Shown here: positions 35,184 to 46,884 of the stretch, piece by piece
Numbering within the stretch: position 1 is the stretch's first letter
Layout of the letters: the number at the start of each line of letters is the position of its first letter
Assembly (NCBI RefSeq): GCF_026212465.1
Contig: NC_080053.1
Location: 5,271,287 to 5,335,286 of the forward strand
Direction of reading: 5' to 3'
DNA: 64,000 nt
From: Amaranthus tricolor
Lineage: Eukaryota; Streptophyta; Magnoliopsida; Caryophyllales; Amaranthaceae
Translations under genes and position numbers: made by a program
The notes under the pieces: generated by a model
Database searches by the model: none
What the model was told of the DNA's origin: nothing
The model's input: only the letters and a program-made list of their open reading frames with translations

Positions 35184-37200
35184 TACTTGAAATATTAAGA
35201 CAAAAGGAATGGTGTTAACGATGAAAATAGTAAGGAGATGATGAACGAGGAGAGGATGGTGATGATGATAGAGAAAACAATGATGATGATGATGATCAAA
35301 ATGGTGTCGAGTTGATGGTGATGATGATGATGATGATGAATGAAGAGATAAAGGTGTGGAGGTAAATGAAGAAGATGATGGTGAACAAAGAATGATGATG
35401 AAAATGGGGCGGGCAACTCATAATGGCCCGCTATTTATAACAACGAGCAATCCAATTGCTAAGAAAATCCCTTTATTCTATTTCTAATAGGTCGTTGTTA
35501 GTAAAAAGAACACGTTTAATTTGTTGATTTCTTTACAGATTCATTAAGGATAACTATCACTAATAATGATTAATTCCTTACTAGCTTGGAATAAAGAGAA
35601 ACATACTTAATAACTTTTTAAAAATGCTTTTTTTTTTTTAAGAAAAAAAAAAAGTTTTCCCTAATTGATCTCATTTTTTCTAATTGTTTGTACTTAATTA
35701 GGCAAGACTGATTTAGTTACAATCTGTATCTTAGAAATTAAATCATGGATACAATAAGAACTTTTGAAGAAAATAAACTTTTTATAATAAAAAAAAATAC
35801 CAACATTTTTTTTTTGGAAATATAACTTCTAAAATAAGCGTCTCTTTATTCGAGCTTGTATTCAAGTCTTATTTAATGTTACTAACATTAAACAAGTGAA
35901 ATACCACATTAAAAAAGTAAAATACCTATCGCGACTTTGTTTGTTGTTGCTGTTAACAGTGAACAAAAGGAAACTGGTTAAACAAAATTCTTATTCAAAA
36001 AATCTTTTATTACTTGTTCGCTATTAGTAATAATTACAGGTGTTCATTTAGGTCATTGGGTTGATATCAGATTAGATGTTTTGAGTCAGTTTGAAATTGG
36101 GTTTTTTGTGTCCATATTATTTTTTACATAGTTGTAATTCATTTTTTAAGTCGGAATCGGATTTGATTACTGGTGGGGAGAATTTCCGATCATCAGATCT
36201 ATTTTAAACACTTCTAATAACAACGAACAAGTGATAATATATTTTTTTATTTTTGAAATCCTCTTCACATTTGAGAACAAAAACACACAACTCCAAAATG
36301 AAATGGCGAGATTTATGTGCCATACTTTTGCATCTTCTCTGAATTTGTTTAAGGGTTCTTCCAAGAATGTTGTTTTTAGCCTCATTTATTTTTCAAATTT
36401 TCATCTTTTTCCTTCTATGATGCAATTTTTTTTGACTCAATTTTTCTTAATAATAGTTTCATTTGTTGCCTTGTGAATTGTTGTCATGCTTCTATCAATT
36501 ACTGTTCAGGTTCTACATTAACACAACATTTTATTATTGGAATTAAAGAGATCGAATTAATTTTATTTTCTTGATCCTTTAACAATGTTAAGTTATTCAA
36601 CGCAAAATTAAAAAAATTTATCCCAAGAAAATAATAAAGTTTCATTCACAAACATATCACAAATGCAAGATACATTGGGGAAACATCATTTTGTGATTCT
36701 TTACGGAAACAAGTCTTGTAAGAAATCATCTCACCATGAAACGAGCTCATATAATTAATTAATTTTTTCAATTAATTATTTTGAGATTGTAAATAATTAA
36801 TTTAAGGTTATAACTTATGTATATATAATCACTCTAAAACTATAAAATGATCGATTTAAAATTATAAATGATTATTTTAAAATTATAGATAACCATTTTA
36901 ATACAAAAATTACATATTATGCTATCTCCATATAAATAATCTCGTAATAAAAACTTTCTTATTTGAGAATTTGTGCAAAAAAGTTCATGTTTTTTACATT
37001 GTGTAGAACTGAATCCCAATTATCAGTAAAACAACTTGGGCTTTGTTAACTCAATGCAATTGGGCTGTCAACCCTGTCGGCGCCCGAAATCGCGGAATGA
37101 ATCTCACAAGCAACACAAACTTTGACGCAACGAACACGCCGCGTCTACGCTAAAACTAACGTATGGTAGAGCCCAACCAACAAACTACCCGAGCCCAGCA
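35184..37200. other. Intergenic; GAT-rich tract and small repeats
   Basis: 35230-35400 is a GATGAT-rich low-complexity tract (antisense frame would be poly-His; not a gene). 36037-36218 looks like a short hAT-like remnant (AGGTGTTCATTT... AAACACTTCT). 36231-36476 has overlapping frames on both strands without any domain. 36712-36965 is a MITE listed separately. Confidence 0.45.
36712..36965. mobile_element. MITE of the GAGACGG / TTATAAATGATTATTTTAAA type
   Basis: Opens CAAGTCTTGTAAGAAATCATC with CTCACCATGAAACGAGC and consists of degenerate AAATTATAAATGATTATTTT units, matching in reverse the block at 23755-23985. Ends are approximate. Confidence 0.4.
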
Positions 37201-37219
37201 CGCGCTTATCTCAAAAAAC

Positions 37220-37314
37220 CACGTGCTCTTCTTACGTTACAAATTATTTAGCTAACGTGGAATATCCAATCTTCCATGCTGTCAATGTTTAATCCTATGT
37301 GGTATATGACGTGG
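37220..37314 (+). promoter_or_regulatory. ACGT-core cluster upstream of the gene at 37634
   Basis: CACGTG (37220-37225), AACGTGG (37254-37260) and TGACGTGG (37307-37314) lie within 95 bp, about 320-410 bp before the ATG. ACGT cores are bZIP/bHLH targets (ABRE and G-box types). Regulation by such factors is inference. No TATA box is obvious; the leader is CT-rich. Confidence 0.45.
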
Positions 37315-37633
37315 AATGTTAGTCACGCAGTAGCGCGCGCTTTGCATTATCCTCGCCTTATTCGAACACTCGCCTTTCAAATTAAAACCCATTTCTTTCT
37401 TCTTCTCCGAAACAACTTTTTCCTTTTTTTCTAAATATATTCATTATTTGCTTCACCAGATCCATTTATTTACCCTCTTCAATTCTGATTTACTTTCAAA
37501 ATTCTAACATTTACCCAGATTATTATCATTTTCAATTTTAATATTCTCAAATTGATTGGTACTGAAAAGATTTAATCTCTAATTTTCACGGCTTACAATT
37601 GGGTTTGGTATTTGGCCCGATTTACGGCCATAG

Positions 37634-38266
37634 ATGGCGTCTTTGGGTCTCCGATCAAGTGGAGGAATAACACTCAAGAGTTATCAAGTCATTGACCGGG
37701 TCAAGTCACCAAGTTCCCAGAAGAATCGGGTTCGGTTAGCTCCGACGATGGCAGCAAACTGCTCAGCGATTCAATTAGTTCAAGAAAGGACCCACAATTA
37801 CAATATGACAGCAGAATCGGAAAAGCTAGACCGTTGGGTGAAAGAATCAGTGGGAGAAATTGTGAAGAATCTTCAAGAAGCTCCCTTATTCGTCCACGTG
37901 TACAGTGAGCCCGGTACTAAATTAAAGACAGAGAAAGCAATTGCAGATGATTGGAGCCATTTAAAGGGTAGATGGGTTAAAGGGGAAGAACCATCCCCAG
38001 AAGGGATCATTCTTGTGGAGGAATTGAAAGAGGGTGAAATGGGTATTCTTGAAGAAGTTGAAGGGCAAACAGGGGATTCTACAAAAGCATTTGGGGTATT
38101 AATACAAGGAAAAGGAGAAGATGGAGGTGTAGCTTGTTATTTGTTGAAGACTAGTAAAGTTGGGTGTGGTAATTTAGGGTTGTTTTGTACACATTTTTGT
38201 TTGGTGAGGGTAAAAAGTTTTAGGGAATCAGCAAGATCACAACTTAATAGTTGTTGGTTGGTATAG
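37634..38266 (+). CDS. Conserved plant protein, likely plastid-targeted (DUF7804-like), 210 aa, single exon
   Basis: The frame starts MASLGLRSSGGITLKSYQVI. The first ~45 residues are Ser/Arg/Lys-rich with almost no acids, like a chloroplast transit peptide. The conserved part begins near residue 58: ESEKLDRWVKESVGEIVKNL, then APLFVHVYSE, DDWSHLKGRW, EGIILVEELKEGE and WGV-like FGVLIQGKGEDGGVACYLLK. It ends with CTHFCLVRVKSFRESARSQL. The pattern matches a plant-specific family that I believe is catalogued as DUF7804; no biochemical role is known to me. The gene has no intron, a G+C-richer leader than its surroundings, and good conservation of reading frame, so it is probably active. A MITE and a hairpin element lie within 1.1 kb downstream. 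Confidence 0.8.
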   Translation: MASLGLRSSGGITLKSYQVIDRVKSPSSQKNRVRLAPTMAANCSAIQLVQERTHNYNMTAESEKLDRWVKESVGEIVKNLQEAPLFVHVYSEPGTKLKTEKAIADDWSHLKGRWVKGEEPSPEGIILVEELKEGEMGILEEVEGQTGDSTKAFGVLIQGKGEDGGVACYLLKTSKVGCGNLGLFCTHFCLVRVKSFRESARSQLNSCWLV

Positions 38267-38729
38267 TCATAGTCATAGATGTTGGGCATTTAATTTCTTG
38301 GCTATGTCACTTTGATGGTTGATTCATGAATTGTTCAAGAGATTGTTGTCTTAAGTTGTACAAAATGATTATTATTAGTTCATGATTATAACAATTGGGG
38401 TATAATAATATTATAAGATGTTTTTTCCATCTTGATTGTAAGATCATGTGAAGTTTTATGGTATAAAACTTTATGTTGATTGGTAAGAGTATATAAATTG
38501 TGTGTTTATCTATTTATATTTTATGATCTCTTTAAATATTGATGAATATTGATGCAATACATCCAATTTATATTTAAAAGATAATATTCGCTTATTTTAG
38601 TTTATATTAACAAGTTTTATGAACAATTAGTAGAGCAACTTATTAGACGTTTTAAGATCAATCTTTTAAATCAATTGTTTCTTGCTACATTTGTATTTCT
38701 TGAATAAACCATACCACTAGTATTCTAGT

Positions 38730-39050
38730 GTCCCGTTCGATTAGTGCTATTAAATGGTGGTAATGGAAATCATTTATAATATAAAATTTCATCAGAAGTT
38801 TCATTTTATTCCCATGGTAATGAAACTTCCATCACAAAAAAAATTTTTTGTTTACAAATTTTCATTACCACCTAATATCACCTCTTCCATTGATAATGCA
38901 TTGGAATGAATTTTATAAAGAAAATAATATGATTGAAGTTGGACAAGCATGAATATTAAGGTAACCAAGAGATTTTTCAACCAAAATTACACTAGTTTTC
39001 ATTCTCATTATCATCGTTATTACCACCTACCAAACGAGCCAAATTTACAC
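38730..39050. mobile_element. MITE (PIF/Harbinger-like)
   Basis: Left end GTCCCGTTCGATTAGTGC with TGGTGGTAAT just inside; right end (reverse complement GGCTCGTTTGGTAGGTGGTA). The termini resemble the GGCCCGTTTGGT ends of Harbinger-type MITEs. TIRs are imperfect and no clean 3-bp duplication was fixed. Confidence 0.5.
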
Positions 39051-39246
39051 TTGTAGGTTTGCGATTGCCAAAGATGCTCTATTCGTGTGTATTTGTACTT
39101 CATTCATTATTATTTGATCTTTTATGATTAATTGTTAAGAGTAAATGAGACTTTAAATAGGAAAAGATGAAGTAGCTTTTAACTCGACAATTATAAATAT
39201 TAACATGTGAGTTAATTGGTAAAAGTGTTTTATTAACCACTAAAGA

Positions 39247-39375
39247 TGTAACACCCGAATTTCCTCCCTTCCTTCACGATTCTGGTTTCGTTGAAGGGGT
39301 TGGAAATTCATGGAATTTCCAACCCCTTCAACGAAACCAGAATCGTGAAGGAAGGGAGGAAATTCGGGTGTTACA
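39247..39375. mobile_element. Perfect hairpin element with LTR-type ends
   Basis: 129 bp: a 63-base arm starting TGTAACACCCGAATTTCC (39247-39309), a three-base loop ATG, and an exact reverse complement arm (39313-39375). Flanked by the 5-bp duplication AAAGA (39242-39246, 39376-39380). The TG...CA ends and 5-bp duplication are those of integrase-mediated insertion, and TGTAACACCC is a common plant LTR start. It looks like the same LTR end joined to itself head to head. Perfect arms imply a young insertion or active conversion. Confidence 0.85.
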
Positions 39376-39380
39376 AAAGA

Positions 39381-40050
39381 GGCAAACTAACTCAAATATA
39401 ACAAATTAGTCCATAAAGATATGAGGTTTAATCATATGAAACTTTATACTCCCTCTTTTTTTACTCAATTTGCTCTATTTTTCATTTTAGTTTGTCATAA
39501 TAAATTTGTCATATTTTTATTTTTATACAAATTTCCGTATTCTCAACACACTTTTATACTCTTTAATACTCTACTAATTACCCTTAATTAACCCCATTTA
39601 ACATCTCTCTTTCCTTAAATTATGTGACTATAGAGCTATCCCTCTCACGGTCTCTCACTCTATCTCTCTTTCCTATTTTGGTCCTTTTTGGTCCCTTTTT
39701 AACTTTCATTTAACTCCAAGCTATTTGTAATCAAGCTTTCAAAAATCATGCAATGTACTCATTTTCCTCAAAACATGTGGAAACTACAAAACCTCCACCT
39801 AAATATGAAATGCAATGAAAAAGTATGAAAAATAATATGAAGACACATCATTGAAGAACAAATATGAGTGAATATAATATTTAATGTTTGGTATCATCAA
39901 CAAGAAGTAAATTACTGTCATCCTCATTTCAAAATAACCAAATATAATTTTGAAGTTAGTATTAATAAGAAAGTAGGATTGAGTAAGCAGTTGTGGCAAT
40001 AGAAATCAATGAAATTATGTTGAAGTTGTGCCTTGAGTTCATGGTTCAAT
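39381..40050. other. Intergenic, no gene seen
   Basis: 39448-39470 is a single Stowaway-like end (TACTCCCTCTTTTTTTAC) without a recognisable partner. The rest is AT-rich; a minus frame at 39799-39999 has no domain. Confidence 0.35.
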
Positions 40051-40860
40051 AAGCTTAGTTAGATGAAGACTTGATTGATAGGTAGATGACAAGTTTGTAC
40101 TTGTTGGAGAAGCAAGTACAAGCGAAGATTACCGACTATAAAAGGTCTTAGGCATGGGCTTAGACAAACAAGCTGACGCAAACAGAAATTTCGATTATCT
40201 TAGAAATCATACGAATAGTAAGAAAAATCCGCAAGATGTAATACTCAAAGAGCCAATATTAATTGTAATTGAAAAACATGCAACGAGACTTGAGAACACT
40301 TTCTCAAGATAAAGATTGAACCTTTAATGTCAATCTCTCACAAACACACTAATATAAAGAGGAAGAACTCTAATGGTGATAACTCTAGTTGCCTCTCTTC
40401 TATTAACCTTTCTAATACCCTAATGATGTTCTAAGCTAAAACCCCCTTTTATAGCCCCACAACATATTAGAAGACTCTAGGAAAAAATCTTTAAAGCCTA
40501 AGAATTTCCCGCAATAAACAGAATGTCGAAAGAAATTTAGACTGGCATCCGCTCGGTCGAGCAAGCCCTTGGTCCTGCAACGTTCTCCTCGAGCCTTGTC
40601 TTGATCAATGCACACCTCAACACCTTTCTTTAACTCCATAGCTTTCATCAAAGCATGTCATGCCATCCCCAATGATTACTTCATTAAGTAATCCAAAACA
40701 TATCCTCCCAAACCCCATGCTATTCACATCTTCACTCTCAAGAGTGCAAGCTAAAGCATAGGCAATGAGATGATCAAACTCATCACCAATGTTATAGGGA
40801 TCGGCTCTTACTTCAACACAATATTTCACAAAAGTGCGCTATTATTGATCTTGGTCTGAT
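40050..40860 (-). repeat. Copia-like LTR (minus orientation), limits approximate
   Basis: Read on the minus strand: a short peptide-coding stretch (40617-40829), a GCTCGACCGAGC-type palindrome (40549-40566), a CTATAAAAGG TATA box near 40452, then leader-like sequence. The order matches that of 34347-35178 and 58676-59590. Exact TG/CA ends and duplication were not fixed. Confidence 0.55.
40617..40829 (-). CDS. Short LTR-embedded peptide, copy 1
   Basis: Reads VEVRADPYNIGDEFDHLIAY, then ACTLESEDVNSMGFG and FGLLNEVIIG. The pattern G-D-(D/E)-F-D-x-L-I ... (A/S)-C-T-L-(E/K) recurs in the frames at 41715-42000 and 59124-59588, always on the same side of the GCTCG palindromes. No known domain is recognised. 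A stop lies a few codons upstream, so this copy may be only a remnant of a longer frame. Confidence 0.4.
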   Translation of the reverse strand: MKYCVEVRADPYNIGDEFDHLIAYALACTLESEDVNSMGFGRICFGLLNEVIIGDGMTCFDESYGVKERC

Positions 40861-41219
40861 AAAGTCCATATATGCGCCCCCGTGAAACTTTCCCTTTTTT
40901 TGCGTATTTTTTCCTTCTTCTTGAAGCTATATTTATCTCTTTGTTAGTTTGTTTGGAAAATCATTATATCTAAACCAATCCAATTAACAAACTTCTTTTT
41001 TCTTTTAAGAAAAGCAAAATTTCAACCAATACCACATATTGCAACACATTTTATTGTGTGCAGGATCACATATTATGTGACATTTTTTGATAATCAAAGT
41101 GGCGTAGTTGATGGCAATGTCGTCTTGGCGTTTATTAGGTCCTATGCCAAATGAAAAAAATAAACCCTGAAAATGAAAGCCACAAAGTGGTTTAACAATG
41201 AAAAACAAATAAAAATATT

Positions 41220-42010
41220 ATGCAAAGATGAACACTAGTGTATATGAGGTATCTTGGATACCTCCCCCTCAAATGTAGTTTATTATATTGAATTCAACAA
41301 TTACAAGTATAATAAACCTTCCCTTCTCTTGAAAACAATCTCTTAAGATCACAAATACTAAAGTAAAGTAAGAAAATTCTCAAGTTTCTTACAATACAAT
41401 AGCTCTCTCAACAGTATATTTATTTATTTATTTATATTTTTGTGTATGTTATTATGAGTGATGAATTCTATTTATAGGCAAGGTATTCATCACTCTTAGT
41501 ATTCCCTCATAAATCACCATAAACTTACATGTAACACCCCAATTAACACCCTAATTAACTATGACAATAAACATTACAATAAACAATAGAGTAATGCATC
41601 ATATTATTGCATAGTCACTACAAATTCTGACAAAAAACAGGATCCAATGTAGTCTGCTCGACTACCCCTCGATCGAGCCACTACCTCGCTTGGTCGAGCG
41701 AGCTTCCAGTGAAGCTACTGACTTGTTTTGGACATTCTGCTCGACCGAGCCAACACCGCTCGATCGGTCGAGCTAGACACTGCTTGATCAAGCGCCTGGT
41801 CGAGCCACTCACAGTTTGCATCTTTTCTTGTTGCTTTGATCAAGCAACTCTCATCAACCGTTCTAAACCTTAAACTACTCATATCCGACACATCTTTATC
41901 GACCCTCTCCAAAGTACAAGACAAAGCATGTTCGATTATACGTTTAAAGTTAACATCATCATTAAGATTATTGGCACTTGCTTTAACAAACCCCTCTTAT
42001 AAAATTTCTA
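41220..42010 (-). repeat. Copia-like LTR (minus orientation), limits approximate
   Basis: Minus reading: peptide-coding stretch (41715-42000), several GCTCGACCGAGC-type palindromes (41657-41707, 41740-41775), then CCTATAAATAGAATTC (TATA, about 41463-41478) and leader-like DNA. It is inserted next to the C-terminal end of the hAT pseudogene at about 42095. Between this copy and the previous one (40861-41219) no gene is visible. Confidence 0.55.
41715..42000 (-). CDS. Short LTR-embedded peptide, copy 2
   Basis: Minus frame beginning EGFVKASANNLNDDVNFKRI, followed by ALSCTLERVDKDVSDMSSL and DESCLIKATRKDAN. Shares (L)SCTLE and DES-x-x-K elements with copies 1 and 3. The downstream end runs into the palindromes. 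Function unknown; may be a shared relic of coding sequence in U3. Confidence 0.4.
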
Positions 42011-43487
42011 AAATATAAAATGAGTTTTACGAGTTTTTCCCGAAGCAAAATCATTTACGATATTATCAACATCAATGTTTTACAAATATTATTTTTCAAT
42101 TAATAATATATGTTGCAAGATCATTCAACCACTCTTGTGACATTGATGAACTCATGTAGGTTTTGGTCAACTTTAACTTTGAGAAACTTCTTTCCGCTAA
42201 TGTCACAGTCACTAGAATAATGATAAATATTTTAATGAATTGAAGCATTTAGATAACAATATGTAGAATGAATAAACTCAAGAATTTCAACTCATATCAT
42301 TAGTTAATTTTGCAAAGTAGATTGTAAAATTTTCAATTTTGAGTAAAAATCATTTAAATTAATATCAAATGAAATCTTTGTGAGAAAAAGAATAGTGAAA
42401 AGTAGTACTACATACATTCTCTTAATTCCTTTTCATCTAATGTCTTTAACATGTTTGAATCAAACAAATATCCAAAAATATTTTCAAAATGTTTTAATTG
42501 CTCAAACCTACTTTTCAAAGAAGTCATTGCCATACCCACAACCAAAAAGTACTCAATCTTTAACAATTCTTCAAATGATTGATTTTTTTCATCCTCCAAA
42601 TCATTTTCATCAAAATTTTTTTTTTCTTCTAATTATATGACACTTTATTTAAAGAGTGAGATCAACATTCATATCAAGCGCAATATTTTTAGCAATATTT
42701 ATGAAAGAAATAAGCCCTTTATCTCTTAACTTTTCAAAATATGACAACAACATGCCTTATATTTGTTCTATAGTGCTGTTTACACACATAGGCTTAGATT
42801 AATGTTCTTGCTTATCTTATTTGTAACAAATAAAGTTCATACCAAATAACCATACTTTACTTCACTCTTTGTTTTTGTATCATTACCACAAGAATCATAA
42901 AGCATTGATATAGCTAATCTTAGTTTGGGAGCTTAAAATCTAATTGCTTTAATACTTTTAATTTGACCCTCCCAAAGACTATTAAACAGTTGAGAGTGAG
43001 TTCAGAAATATTATGAAGCAATATTTTCCATTTTTGTGGAACAAGAGAAAATTGTTTATAGGCGTTGAACAATTCAAAAGAATGGAATAACTCGTAACGA
43101 AGAATATCCCATGTCAGAAAGAGCAAGATTCAAACTATGACAAGCACAAGACACATATAAAACTCTAGAGTTTATTTCAAATAAACGCTTTTGTACACCT
43201 TAATATTTTCCTTTCGTATTAGAATTATTATCATAACCTTGACCTCTATCATCAACATTGAGATAGGAGACTTTAATACATTTTGTAATTCAACAAAAAT
43301 TCCTAATCTTGAAGTATCATTCACTTCCAATAACTCTAAAAAGTACTCTTGAATTATAACAGAGTCTATTCCCACAATATTGCAAAATAAAAAAATAATT
43401 CCCACTTTCCTTAAAATGGAAAAGTAATTCCCACTTTACCGTCCACGTAGGATTATTTTGAAATTTTTTTTTTTTAATTTTTAATAT

Positions 43488-43616
43488 AACCGCTACTTGA
43501 GGTAGCGGTTTTGTTTAGGGAATTGAAGAAAATCGCCAGATGAAATGGCGGTTTGGTAATTTTTTTTTTTAAAAAAAAAAAAATTTGGGTAAACCGCCAC
43601 TTGAAGTGGCGGTTTT
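43488..43616. repeat. Left palindrome array of MULE-B
   Basis: Three palindromes of the CCGCCACTTGAAGTGGCGG type, each with flanking AAA/TTT: 43488-43510 (CGCTACTTGAGGTAGCG variant), 43529-43553 and 43591-43616. Confidence 0.85.
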
Positions 43617-44362
43617 ATACGTGTACAAAACGGCAGTATCTGTTCTTTTTCTTCACTCATTTCATTTGCTTCCTTCCCTTCGCTGTTGCCGGTTATCTAA
43701 AAAAATAAAATTCTTCAATTCTCATTTACTTCATATTCACAATTCTTCTCATTTAACTAAATTAATCAACTACATTCTCATCTTCTCCTTCTTTACTTGT
43801 TCATATTCATCATCATTTAAGGTAATAACATAACCCTAATTTATTTCAATTTGCAAATTGAATATTTTGTTCATTATTGTTTTCAATTGAAGTTATAAAT
43901 ACATTGATTGTTTATTACATTCTCTTGTTTTCATGATTTAAGCTTACATTTTACACATTTATAGTTGAATTTTAGGATTTGGTTTGTATGCATATAAAGT
44001 GTTTGATGAAATGCTTCAATGAAAGTTTATTACTTTGTAGGGTTAGTTTAATGGTTTTAGTATATATTCATGGTATTTTTAGCTTTTATATTTGTAATGA
44101 ACTTTCTAATAAGTGTTCTAATACCTTAATATCACAAATTCTTGTATTCAAATTTACACTTCCCGTTATAGTGTATTGGGGTGAGGAAGTCATGATATTG
44201 GTTGCAAATTGGTAGCAAATTGGTGGAGATATCACATGAAAGATCATTATCCCATTGAAAAACATGTTGAATTGGTTGCAAATTTGGATAATGCGAGGGA
44301 AGTCATGATATTTTTATGATTTTTATAACACTTATGGCGATGAAAAACACGTAACAGCGATC

Positions 44363-46534
44363 ATGGCGATGCCGGGCCCAGTTGATCCATCAGTGCTTAC
44401 GCTTCAGGCGACACACAGGAGCGTAGCTGCGTGAGAGGGCTCCACTGCCCAATTGGTTACTCGTCAGCACTACTAGGCGAGTACGTTACGGTGGGAGGTG
44501 GATGACAGGGTATTAGACGTAGTCGAGCTAGCTGGTTTCAGATACATTCACCGGTTGTTGGGCGGGGGCTTAGAGCTCGATCGAGCTCTTATCACTGCAT
44601 TGGTGGAGAGGTGGAGGCCGGAGACACATACCTTCCACCTCACAGTTGGCGAGGCAACGATCACGTTGCAAGATGTGGCAGTTATCATGGGACTGCCGGT
44701 TGAAGGACCAGCAGTCATTGGTCATGGGGAGGGAAATTGGCCAGCATTAGTACATGAGCTGCTAGGGGTTTGGCCGGAAAACCCTCAAGACCCCTCACAG
44801 CCGAAGATCATCGTTGGATCGTCATTGAAGCTGACTTGGCTTCGACAGCATTTTAGCGCGCTTGAGGATGATGCAGATGATGTGACGGTTGACAGACATG
44901 CCCGAGCTTACATCTTGTACCTGTTTGGATGCATCTTGTTTCCGGACAAGAGCGGCGACTCGGTACAGTTGATCTATCTCCCTCTACTGGGAGACTTGGA
45001 GCGCGTAGATGAGTACAGTTGGGGAAGTGCTACCCTAGCGTATCTGTATCGTAACTTATGTCGAGCATCTCGTAAGGGTGCCAAGGACATGGGTGGATGC
45101 TTGATGTTGTTACAGATATGGTCATGGGAGCACATTCATATAGGGAGGCCCATTATTCGGACGGTTCGACCGGATGGGCAACATGATCAGGAAGATGACG
45201 CGGATGATTTTGAACCGATATTAGGGTCACAGCATCGGCGCGGGATGGATCTTTTGGCAGTAAGGTAGCAACACTCAATTCACTATTCAAATTCATAATT
45301 TCACTATTTTATGATAGATGAAAATGTTAATCAATGTTTATTTGTTTGCAGCTGGCTTCGCGTATATCTTTCGAGATCCCACTCCCCACATACTCTCGTC
45401 TACTACAGGGACGCACTAGATCGACAACGGGACGAGCAGGTTAGTAACATTTACTATTTGTATTAGTTATGAATAAATTGTATACATTACTAAGCATATT
45501 GATTTCTATTACAGATGACATGGCAGCCTTACACAGCGGCTAAGATGGAAGCTCTACCGCACATATGTACATCGGGCCACGAGATTTGGAGATCGCGTTG
45601 TCCTCTTATTTGCTTTGACATCGTCGAGCTACATCTCCCGGATCGTGTCATGCGTCAATTCGATTTGGAGCAGGTAATTCCGCAAGCCTGTGACACCCAA
45701 CCTCAACTACATGTGATCGATCGGAGGACTGGGGACAAGAACTACCTCGTACGACATAGATCGCATGTAGATGCGTGGAACGACCGAGCATCCACATTGG
45801 TTGGAGGAGATAACTTCACAGGTCATAGCTCTGCTATGTACATGAGTTGGTACAGGCGCATCTCCATATTACGCCTAACGAACACCGCATTTGCGCAGCC
45901 AAGATCACATTACCATCCGACATCTACGTTACTGGTACGTTTTCTTTCAACACTCATAACAAATAGTAATAGTTTTAAGTAACTCTTTTAACAATATAAT
46001 GATAACAAACAGGCTGAGCGCATCCGATCGGTACTCATACAATGTAATGACACGATTCAAGGGGCCGCTACATCGCCAGTTGACGTGGGGTATCGGCTAT
46101 GTTCTCAGACCTTAGGCTCCATTAACGCGTCGTTGACCGATGCATTGAGTCAGGCGGGTTATGAGTACCTCATACCGACTCCACCCGTCATTGGCGAGGT
46201 AGATGACACATTCCACACTCCTTCTCCAAGGAGTTCAGCCCATAGAGGTAGCTCTTCCGGAGGATCCAGTTCTCGGTCCACAAGAGGCCGCCAGCGTTCA
46301 TCTACTCGAGGTCGGTCTTCCAGATCGCCATCGGCATCCGCTACTATGTCGCCGTTCGTTCCCCCGTCTTCCATCAACACTCCTCCGCCACATCCATCGC
46401 CTCCGCAAAGGATTATCACATATCAGCGTGTTAGTCAACGACGAGCTCCTGCTCTTAATGTCATTGCGGAGGTTGACGAGTTCACACCATCATCATCCAC
46501 CGGTGCGCAAAACAAAAGGGGCCGGGGGTTGTAG
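44363..46534 (+). pseudogene. PMD gene of MULE-B, full length but with two nonsense changes
   Basis: Exons 44363-45264, 45352-45439, 45515-45934 and 46013-46534 join in phase to 644 codons with consensus GT/AG borders. Start MAMPGPVDPSVLTLQATHRS. Core: LVERWRPETHTFHLTVGEAT, VIMGLPVEGPAVIGH, SLKLTWLRQHF, HARAYILYLFGC, WGSATLAYLYRNLCRASRKG; later PLICFDIVELHLPDRVMRQF and MSWYRRIS. A Ser/Arg/Pro-rich tail (from about residue 520) ends NKRGRGL. The first exon has TGA at 44432-44434 and TAG at 44474-44476, both where Trp is expected, so each is a single G-to-A change. A leader exon and intron (about 43660-43820) precede it. PMD proteins of this length occur in many plant MULEs. Confidence 0.85.
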
Positions 46535-46753
46535 TTTAACAAACTTTGTATATTCTTATATGACTTGAACTCCTTGTATGAGTTTCCATAATTGTAATAT
46601 ATCTTTGTATTATTTTCATAATTATTTTTTCCAAAACAAGCTGGTTCGTAATTGATTATTATGGAATAGATGGTATTGAACTACTTTAATGCATGTTGCA
46701 TTCACTATTTTAAAATGAAAGAAAAAAACATAAAAAAATAAAATGCCATAAGC

Positions 46754-46884
46754 AAACCGCCACATGAAGTGGCGGTTTACCAGGGACCAAACCGCCACAT
46801 GAGATGGCGGTTTGCCTTGACCAAACCGCCACTTCATGTGGCGTTTTTCTGCTTAAGGCAAACCGCCATCTCAAGTGGCGGTTT
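46754..46884. repeat. Right palindrome array of MULE-B
   Basis: Four palindromes at 46754-46778, 46788-46813, 46823-46847 and 46860-46884, same consensus as the left array (CCGCCACATGAAGTGGCGG and variants), spaced about 34-37 bp. Confidence 0.85.

Noticed and set aside
35195..35416. Minus frame with poly-His run
   Set aside because: Translation of a GAT/ATG low-complexity tract; no conserved residues outside it.
46159..46419. Minus frame rich in Gly/Asp/Glu
   Set aside because: Antisense of the Ser/Arg/Pro-rich tail of the PMD gene.
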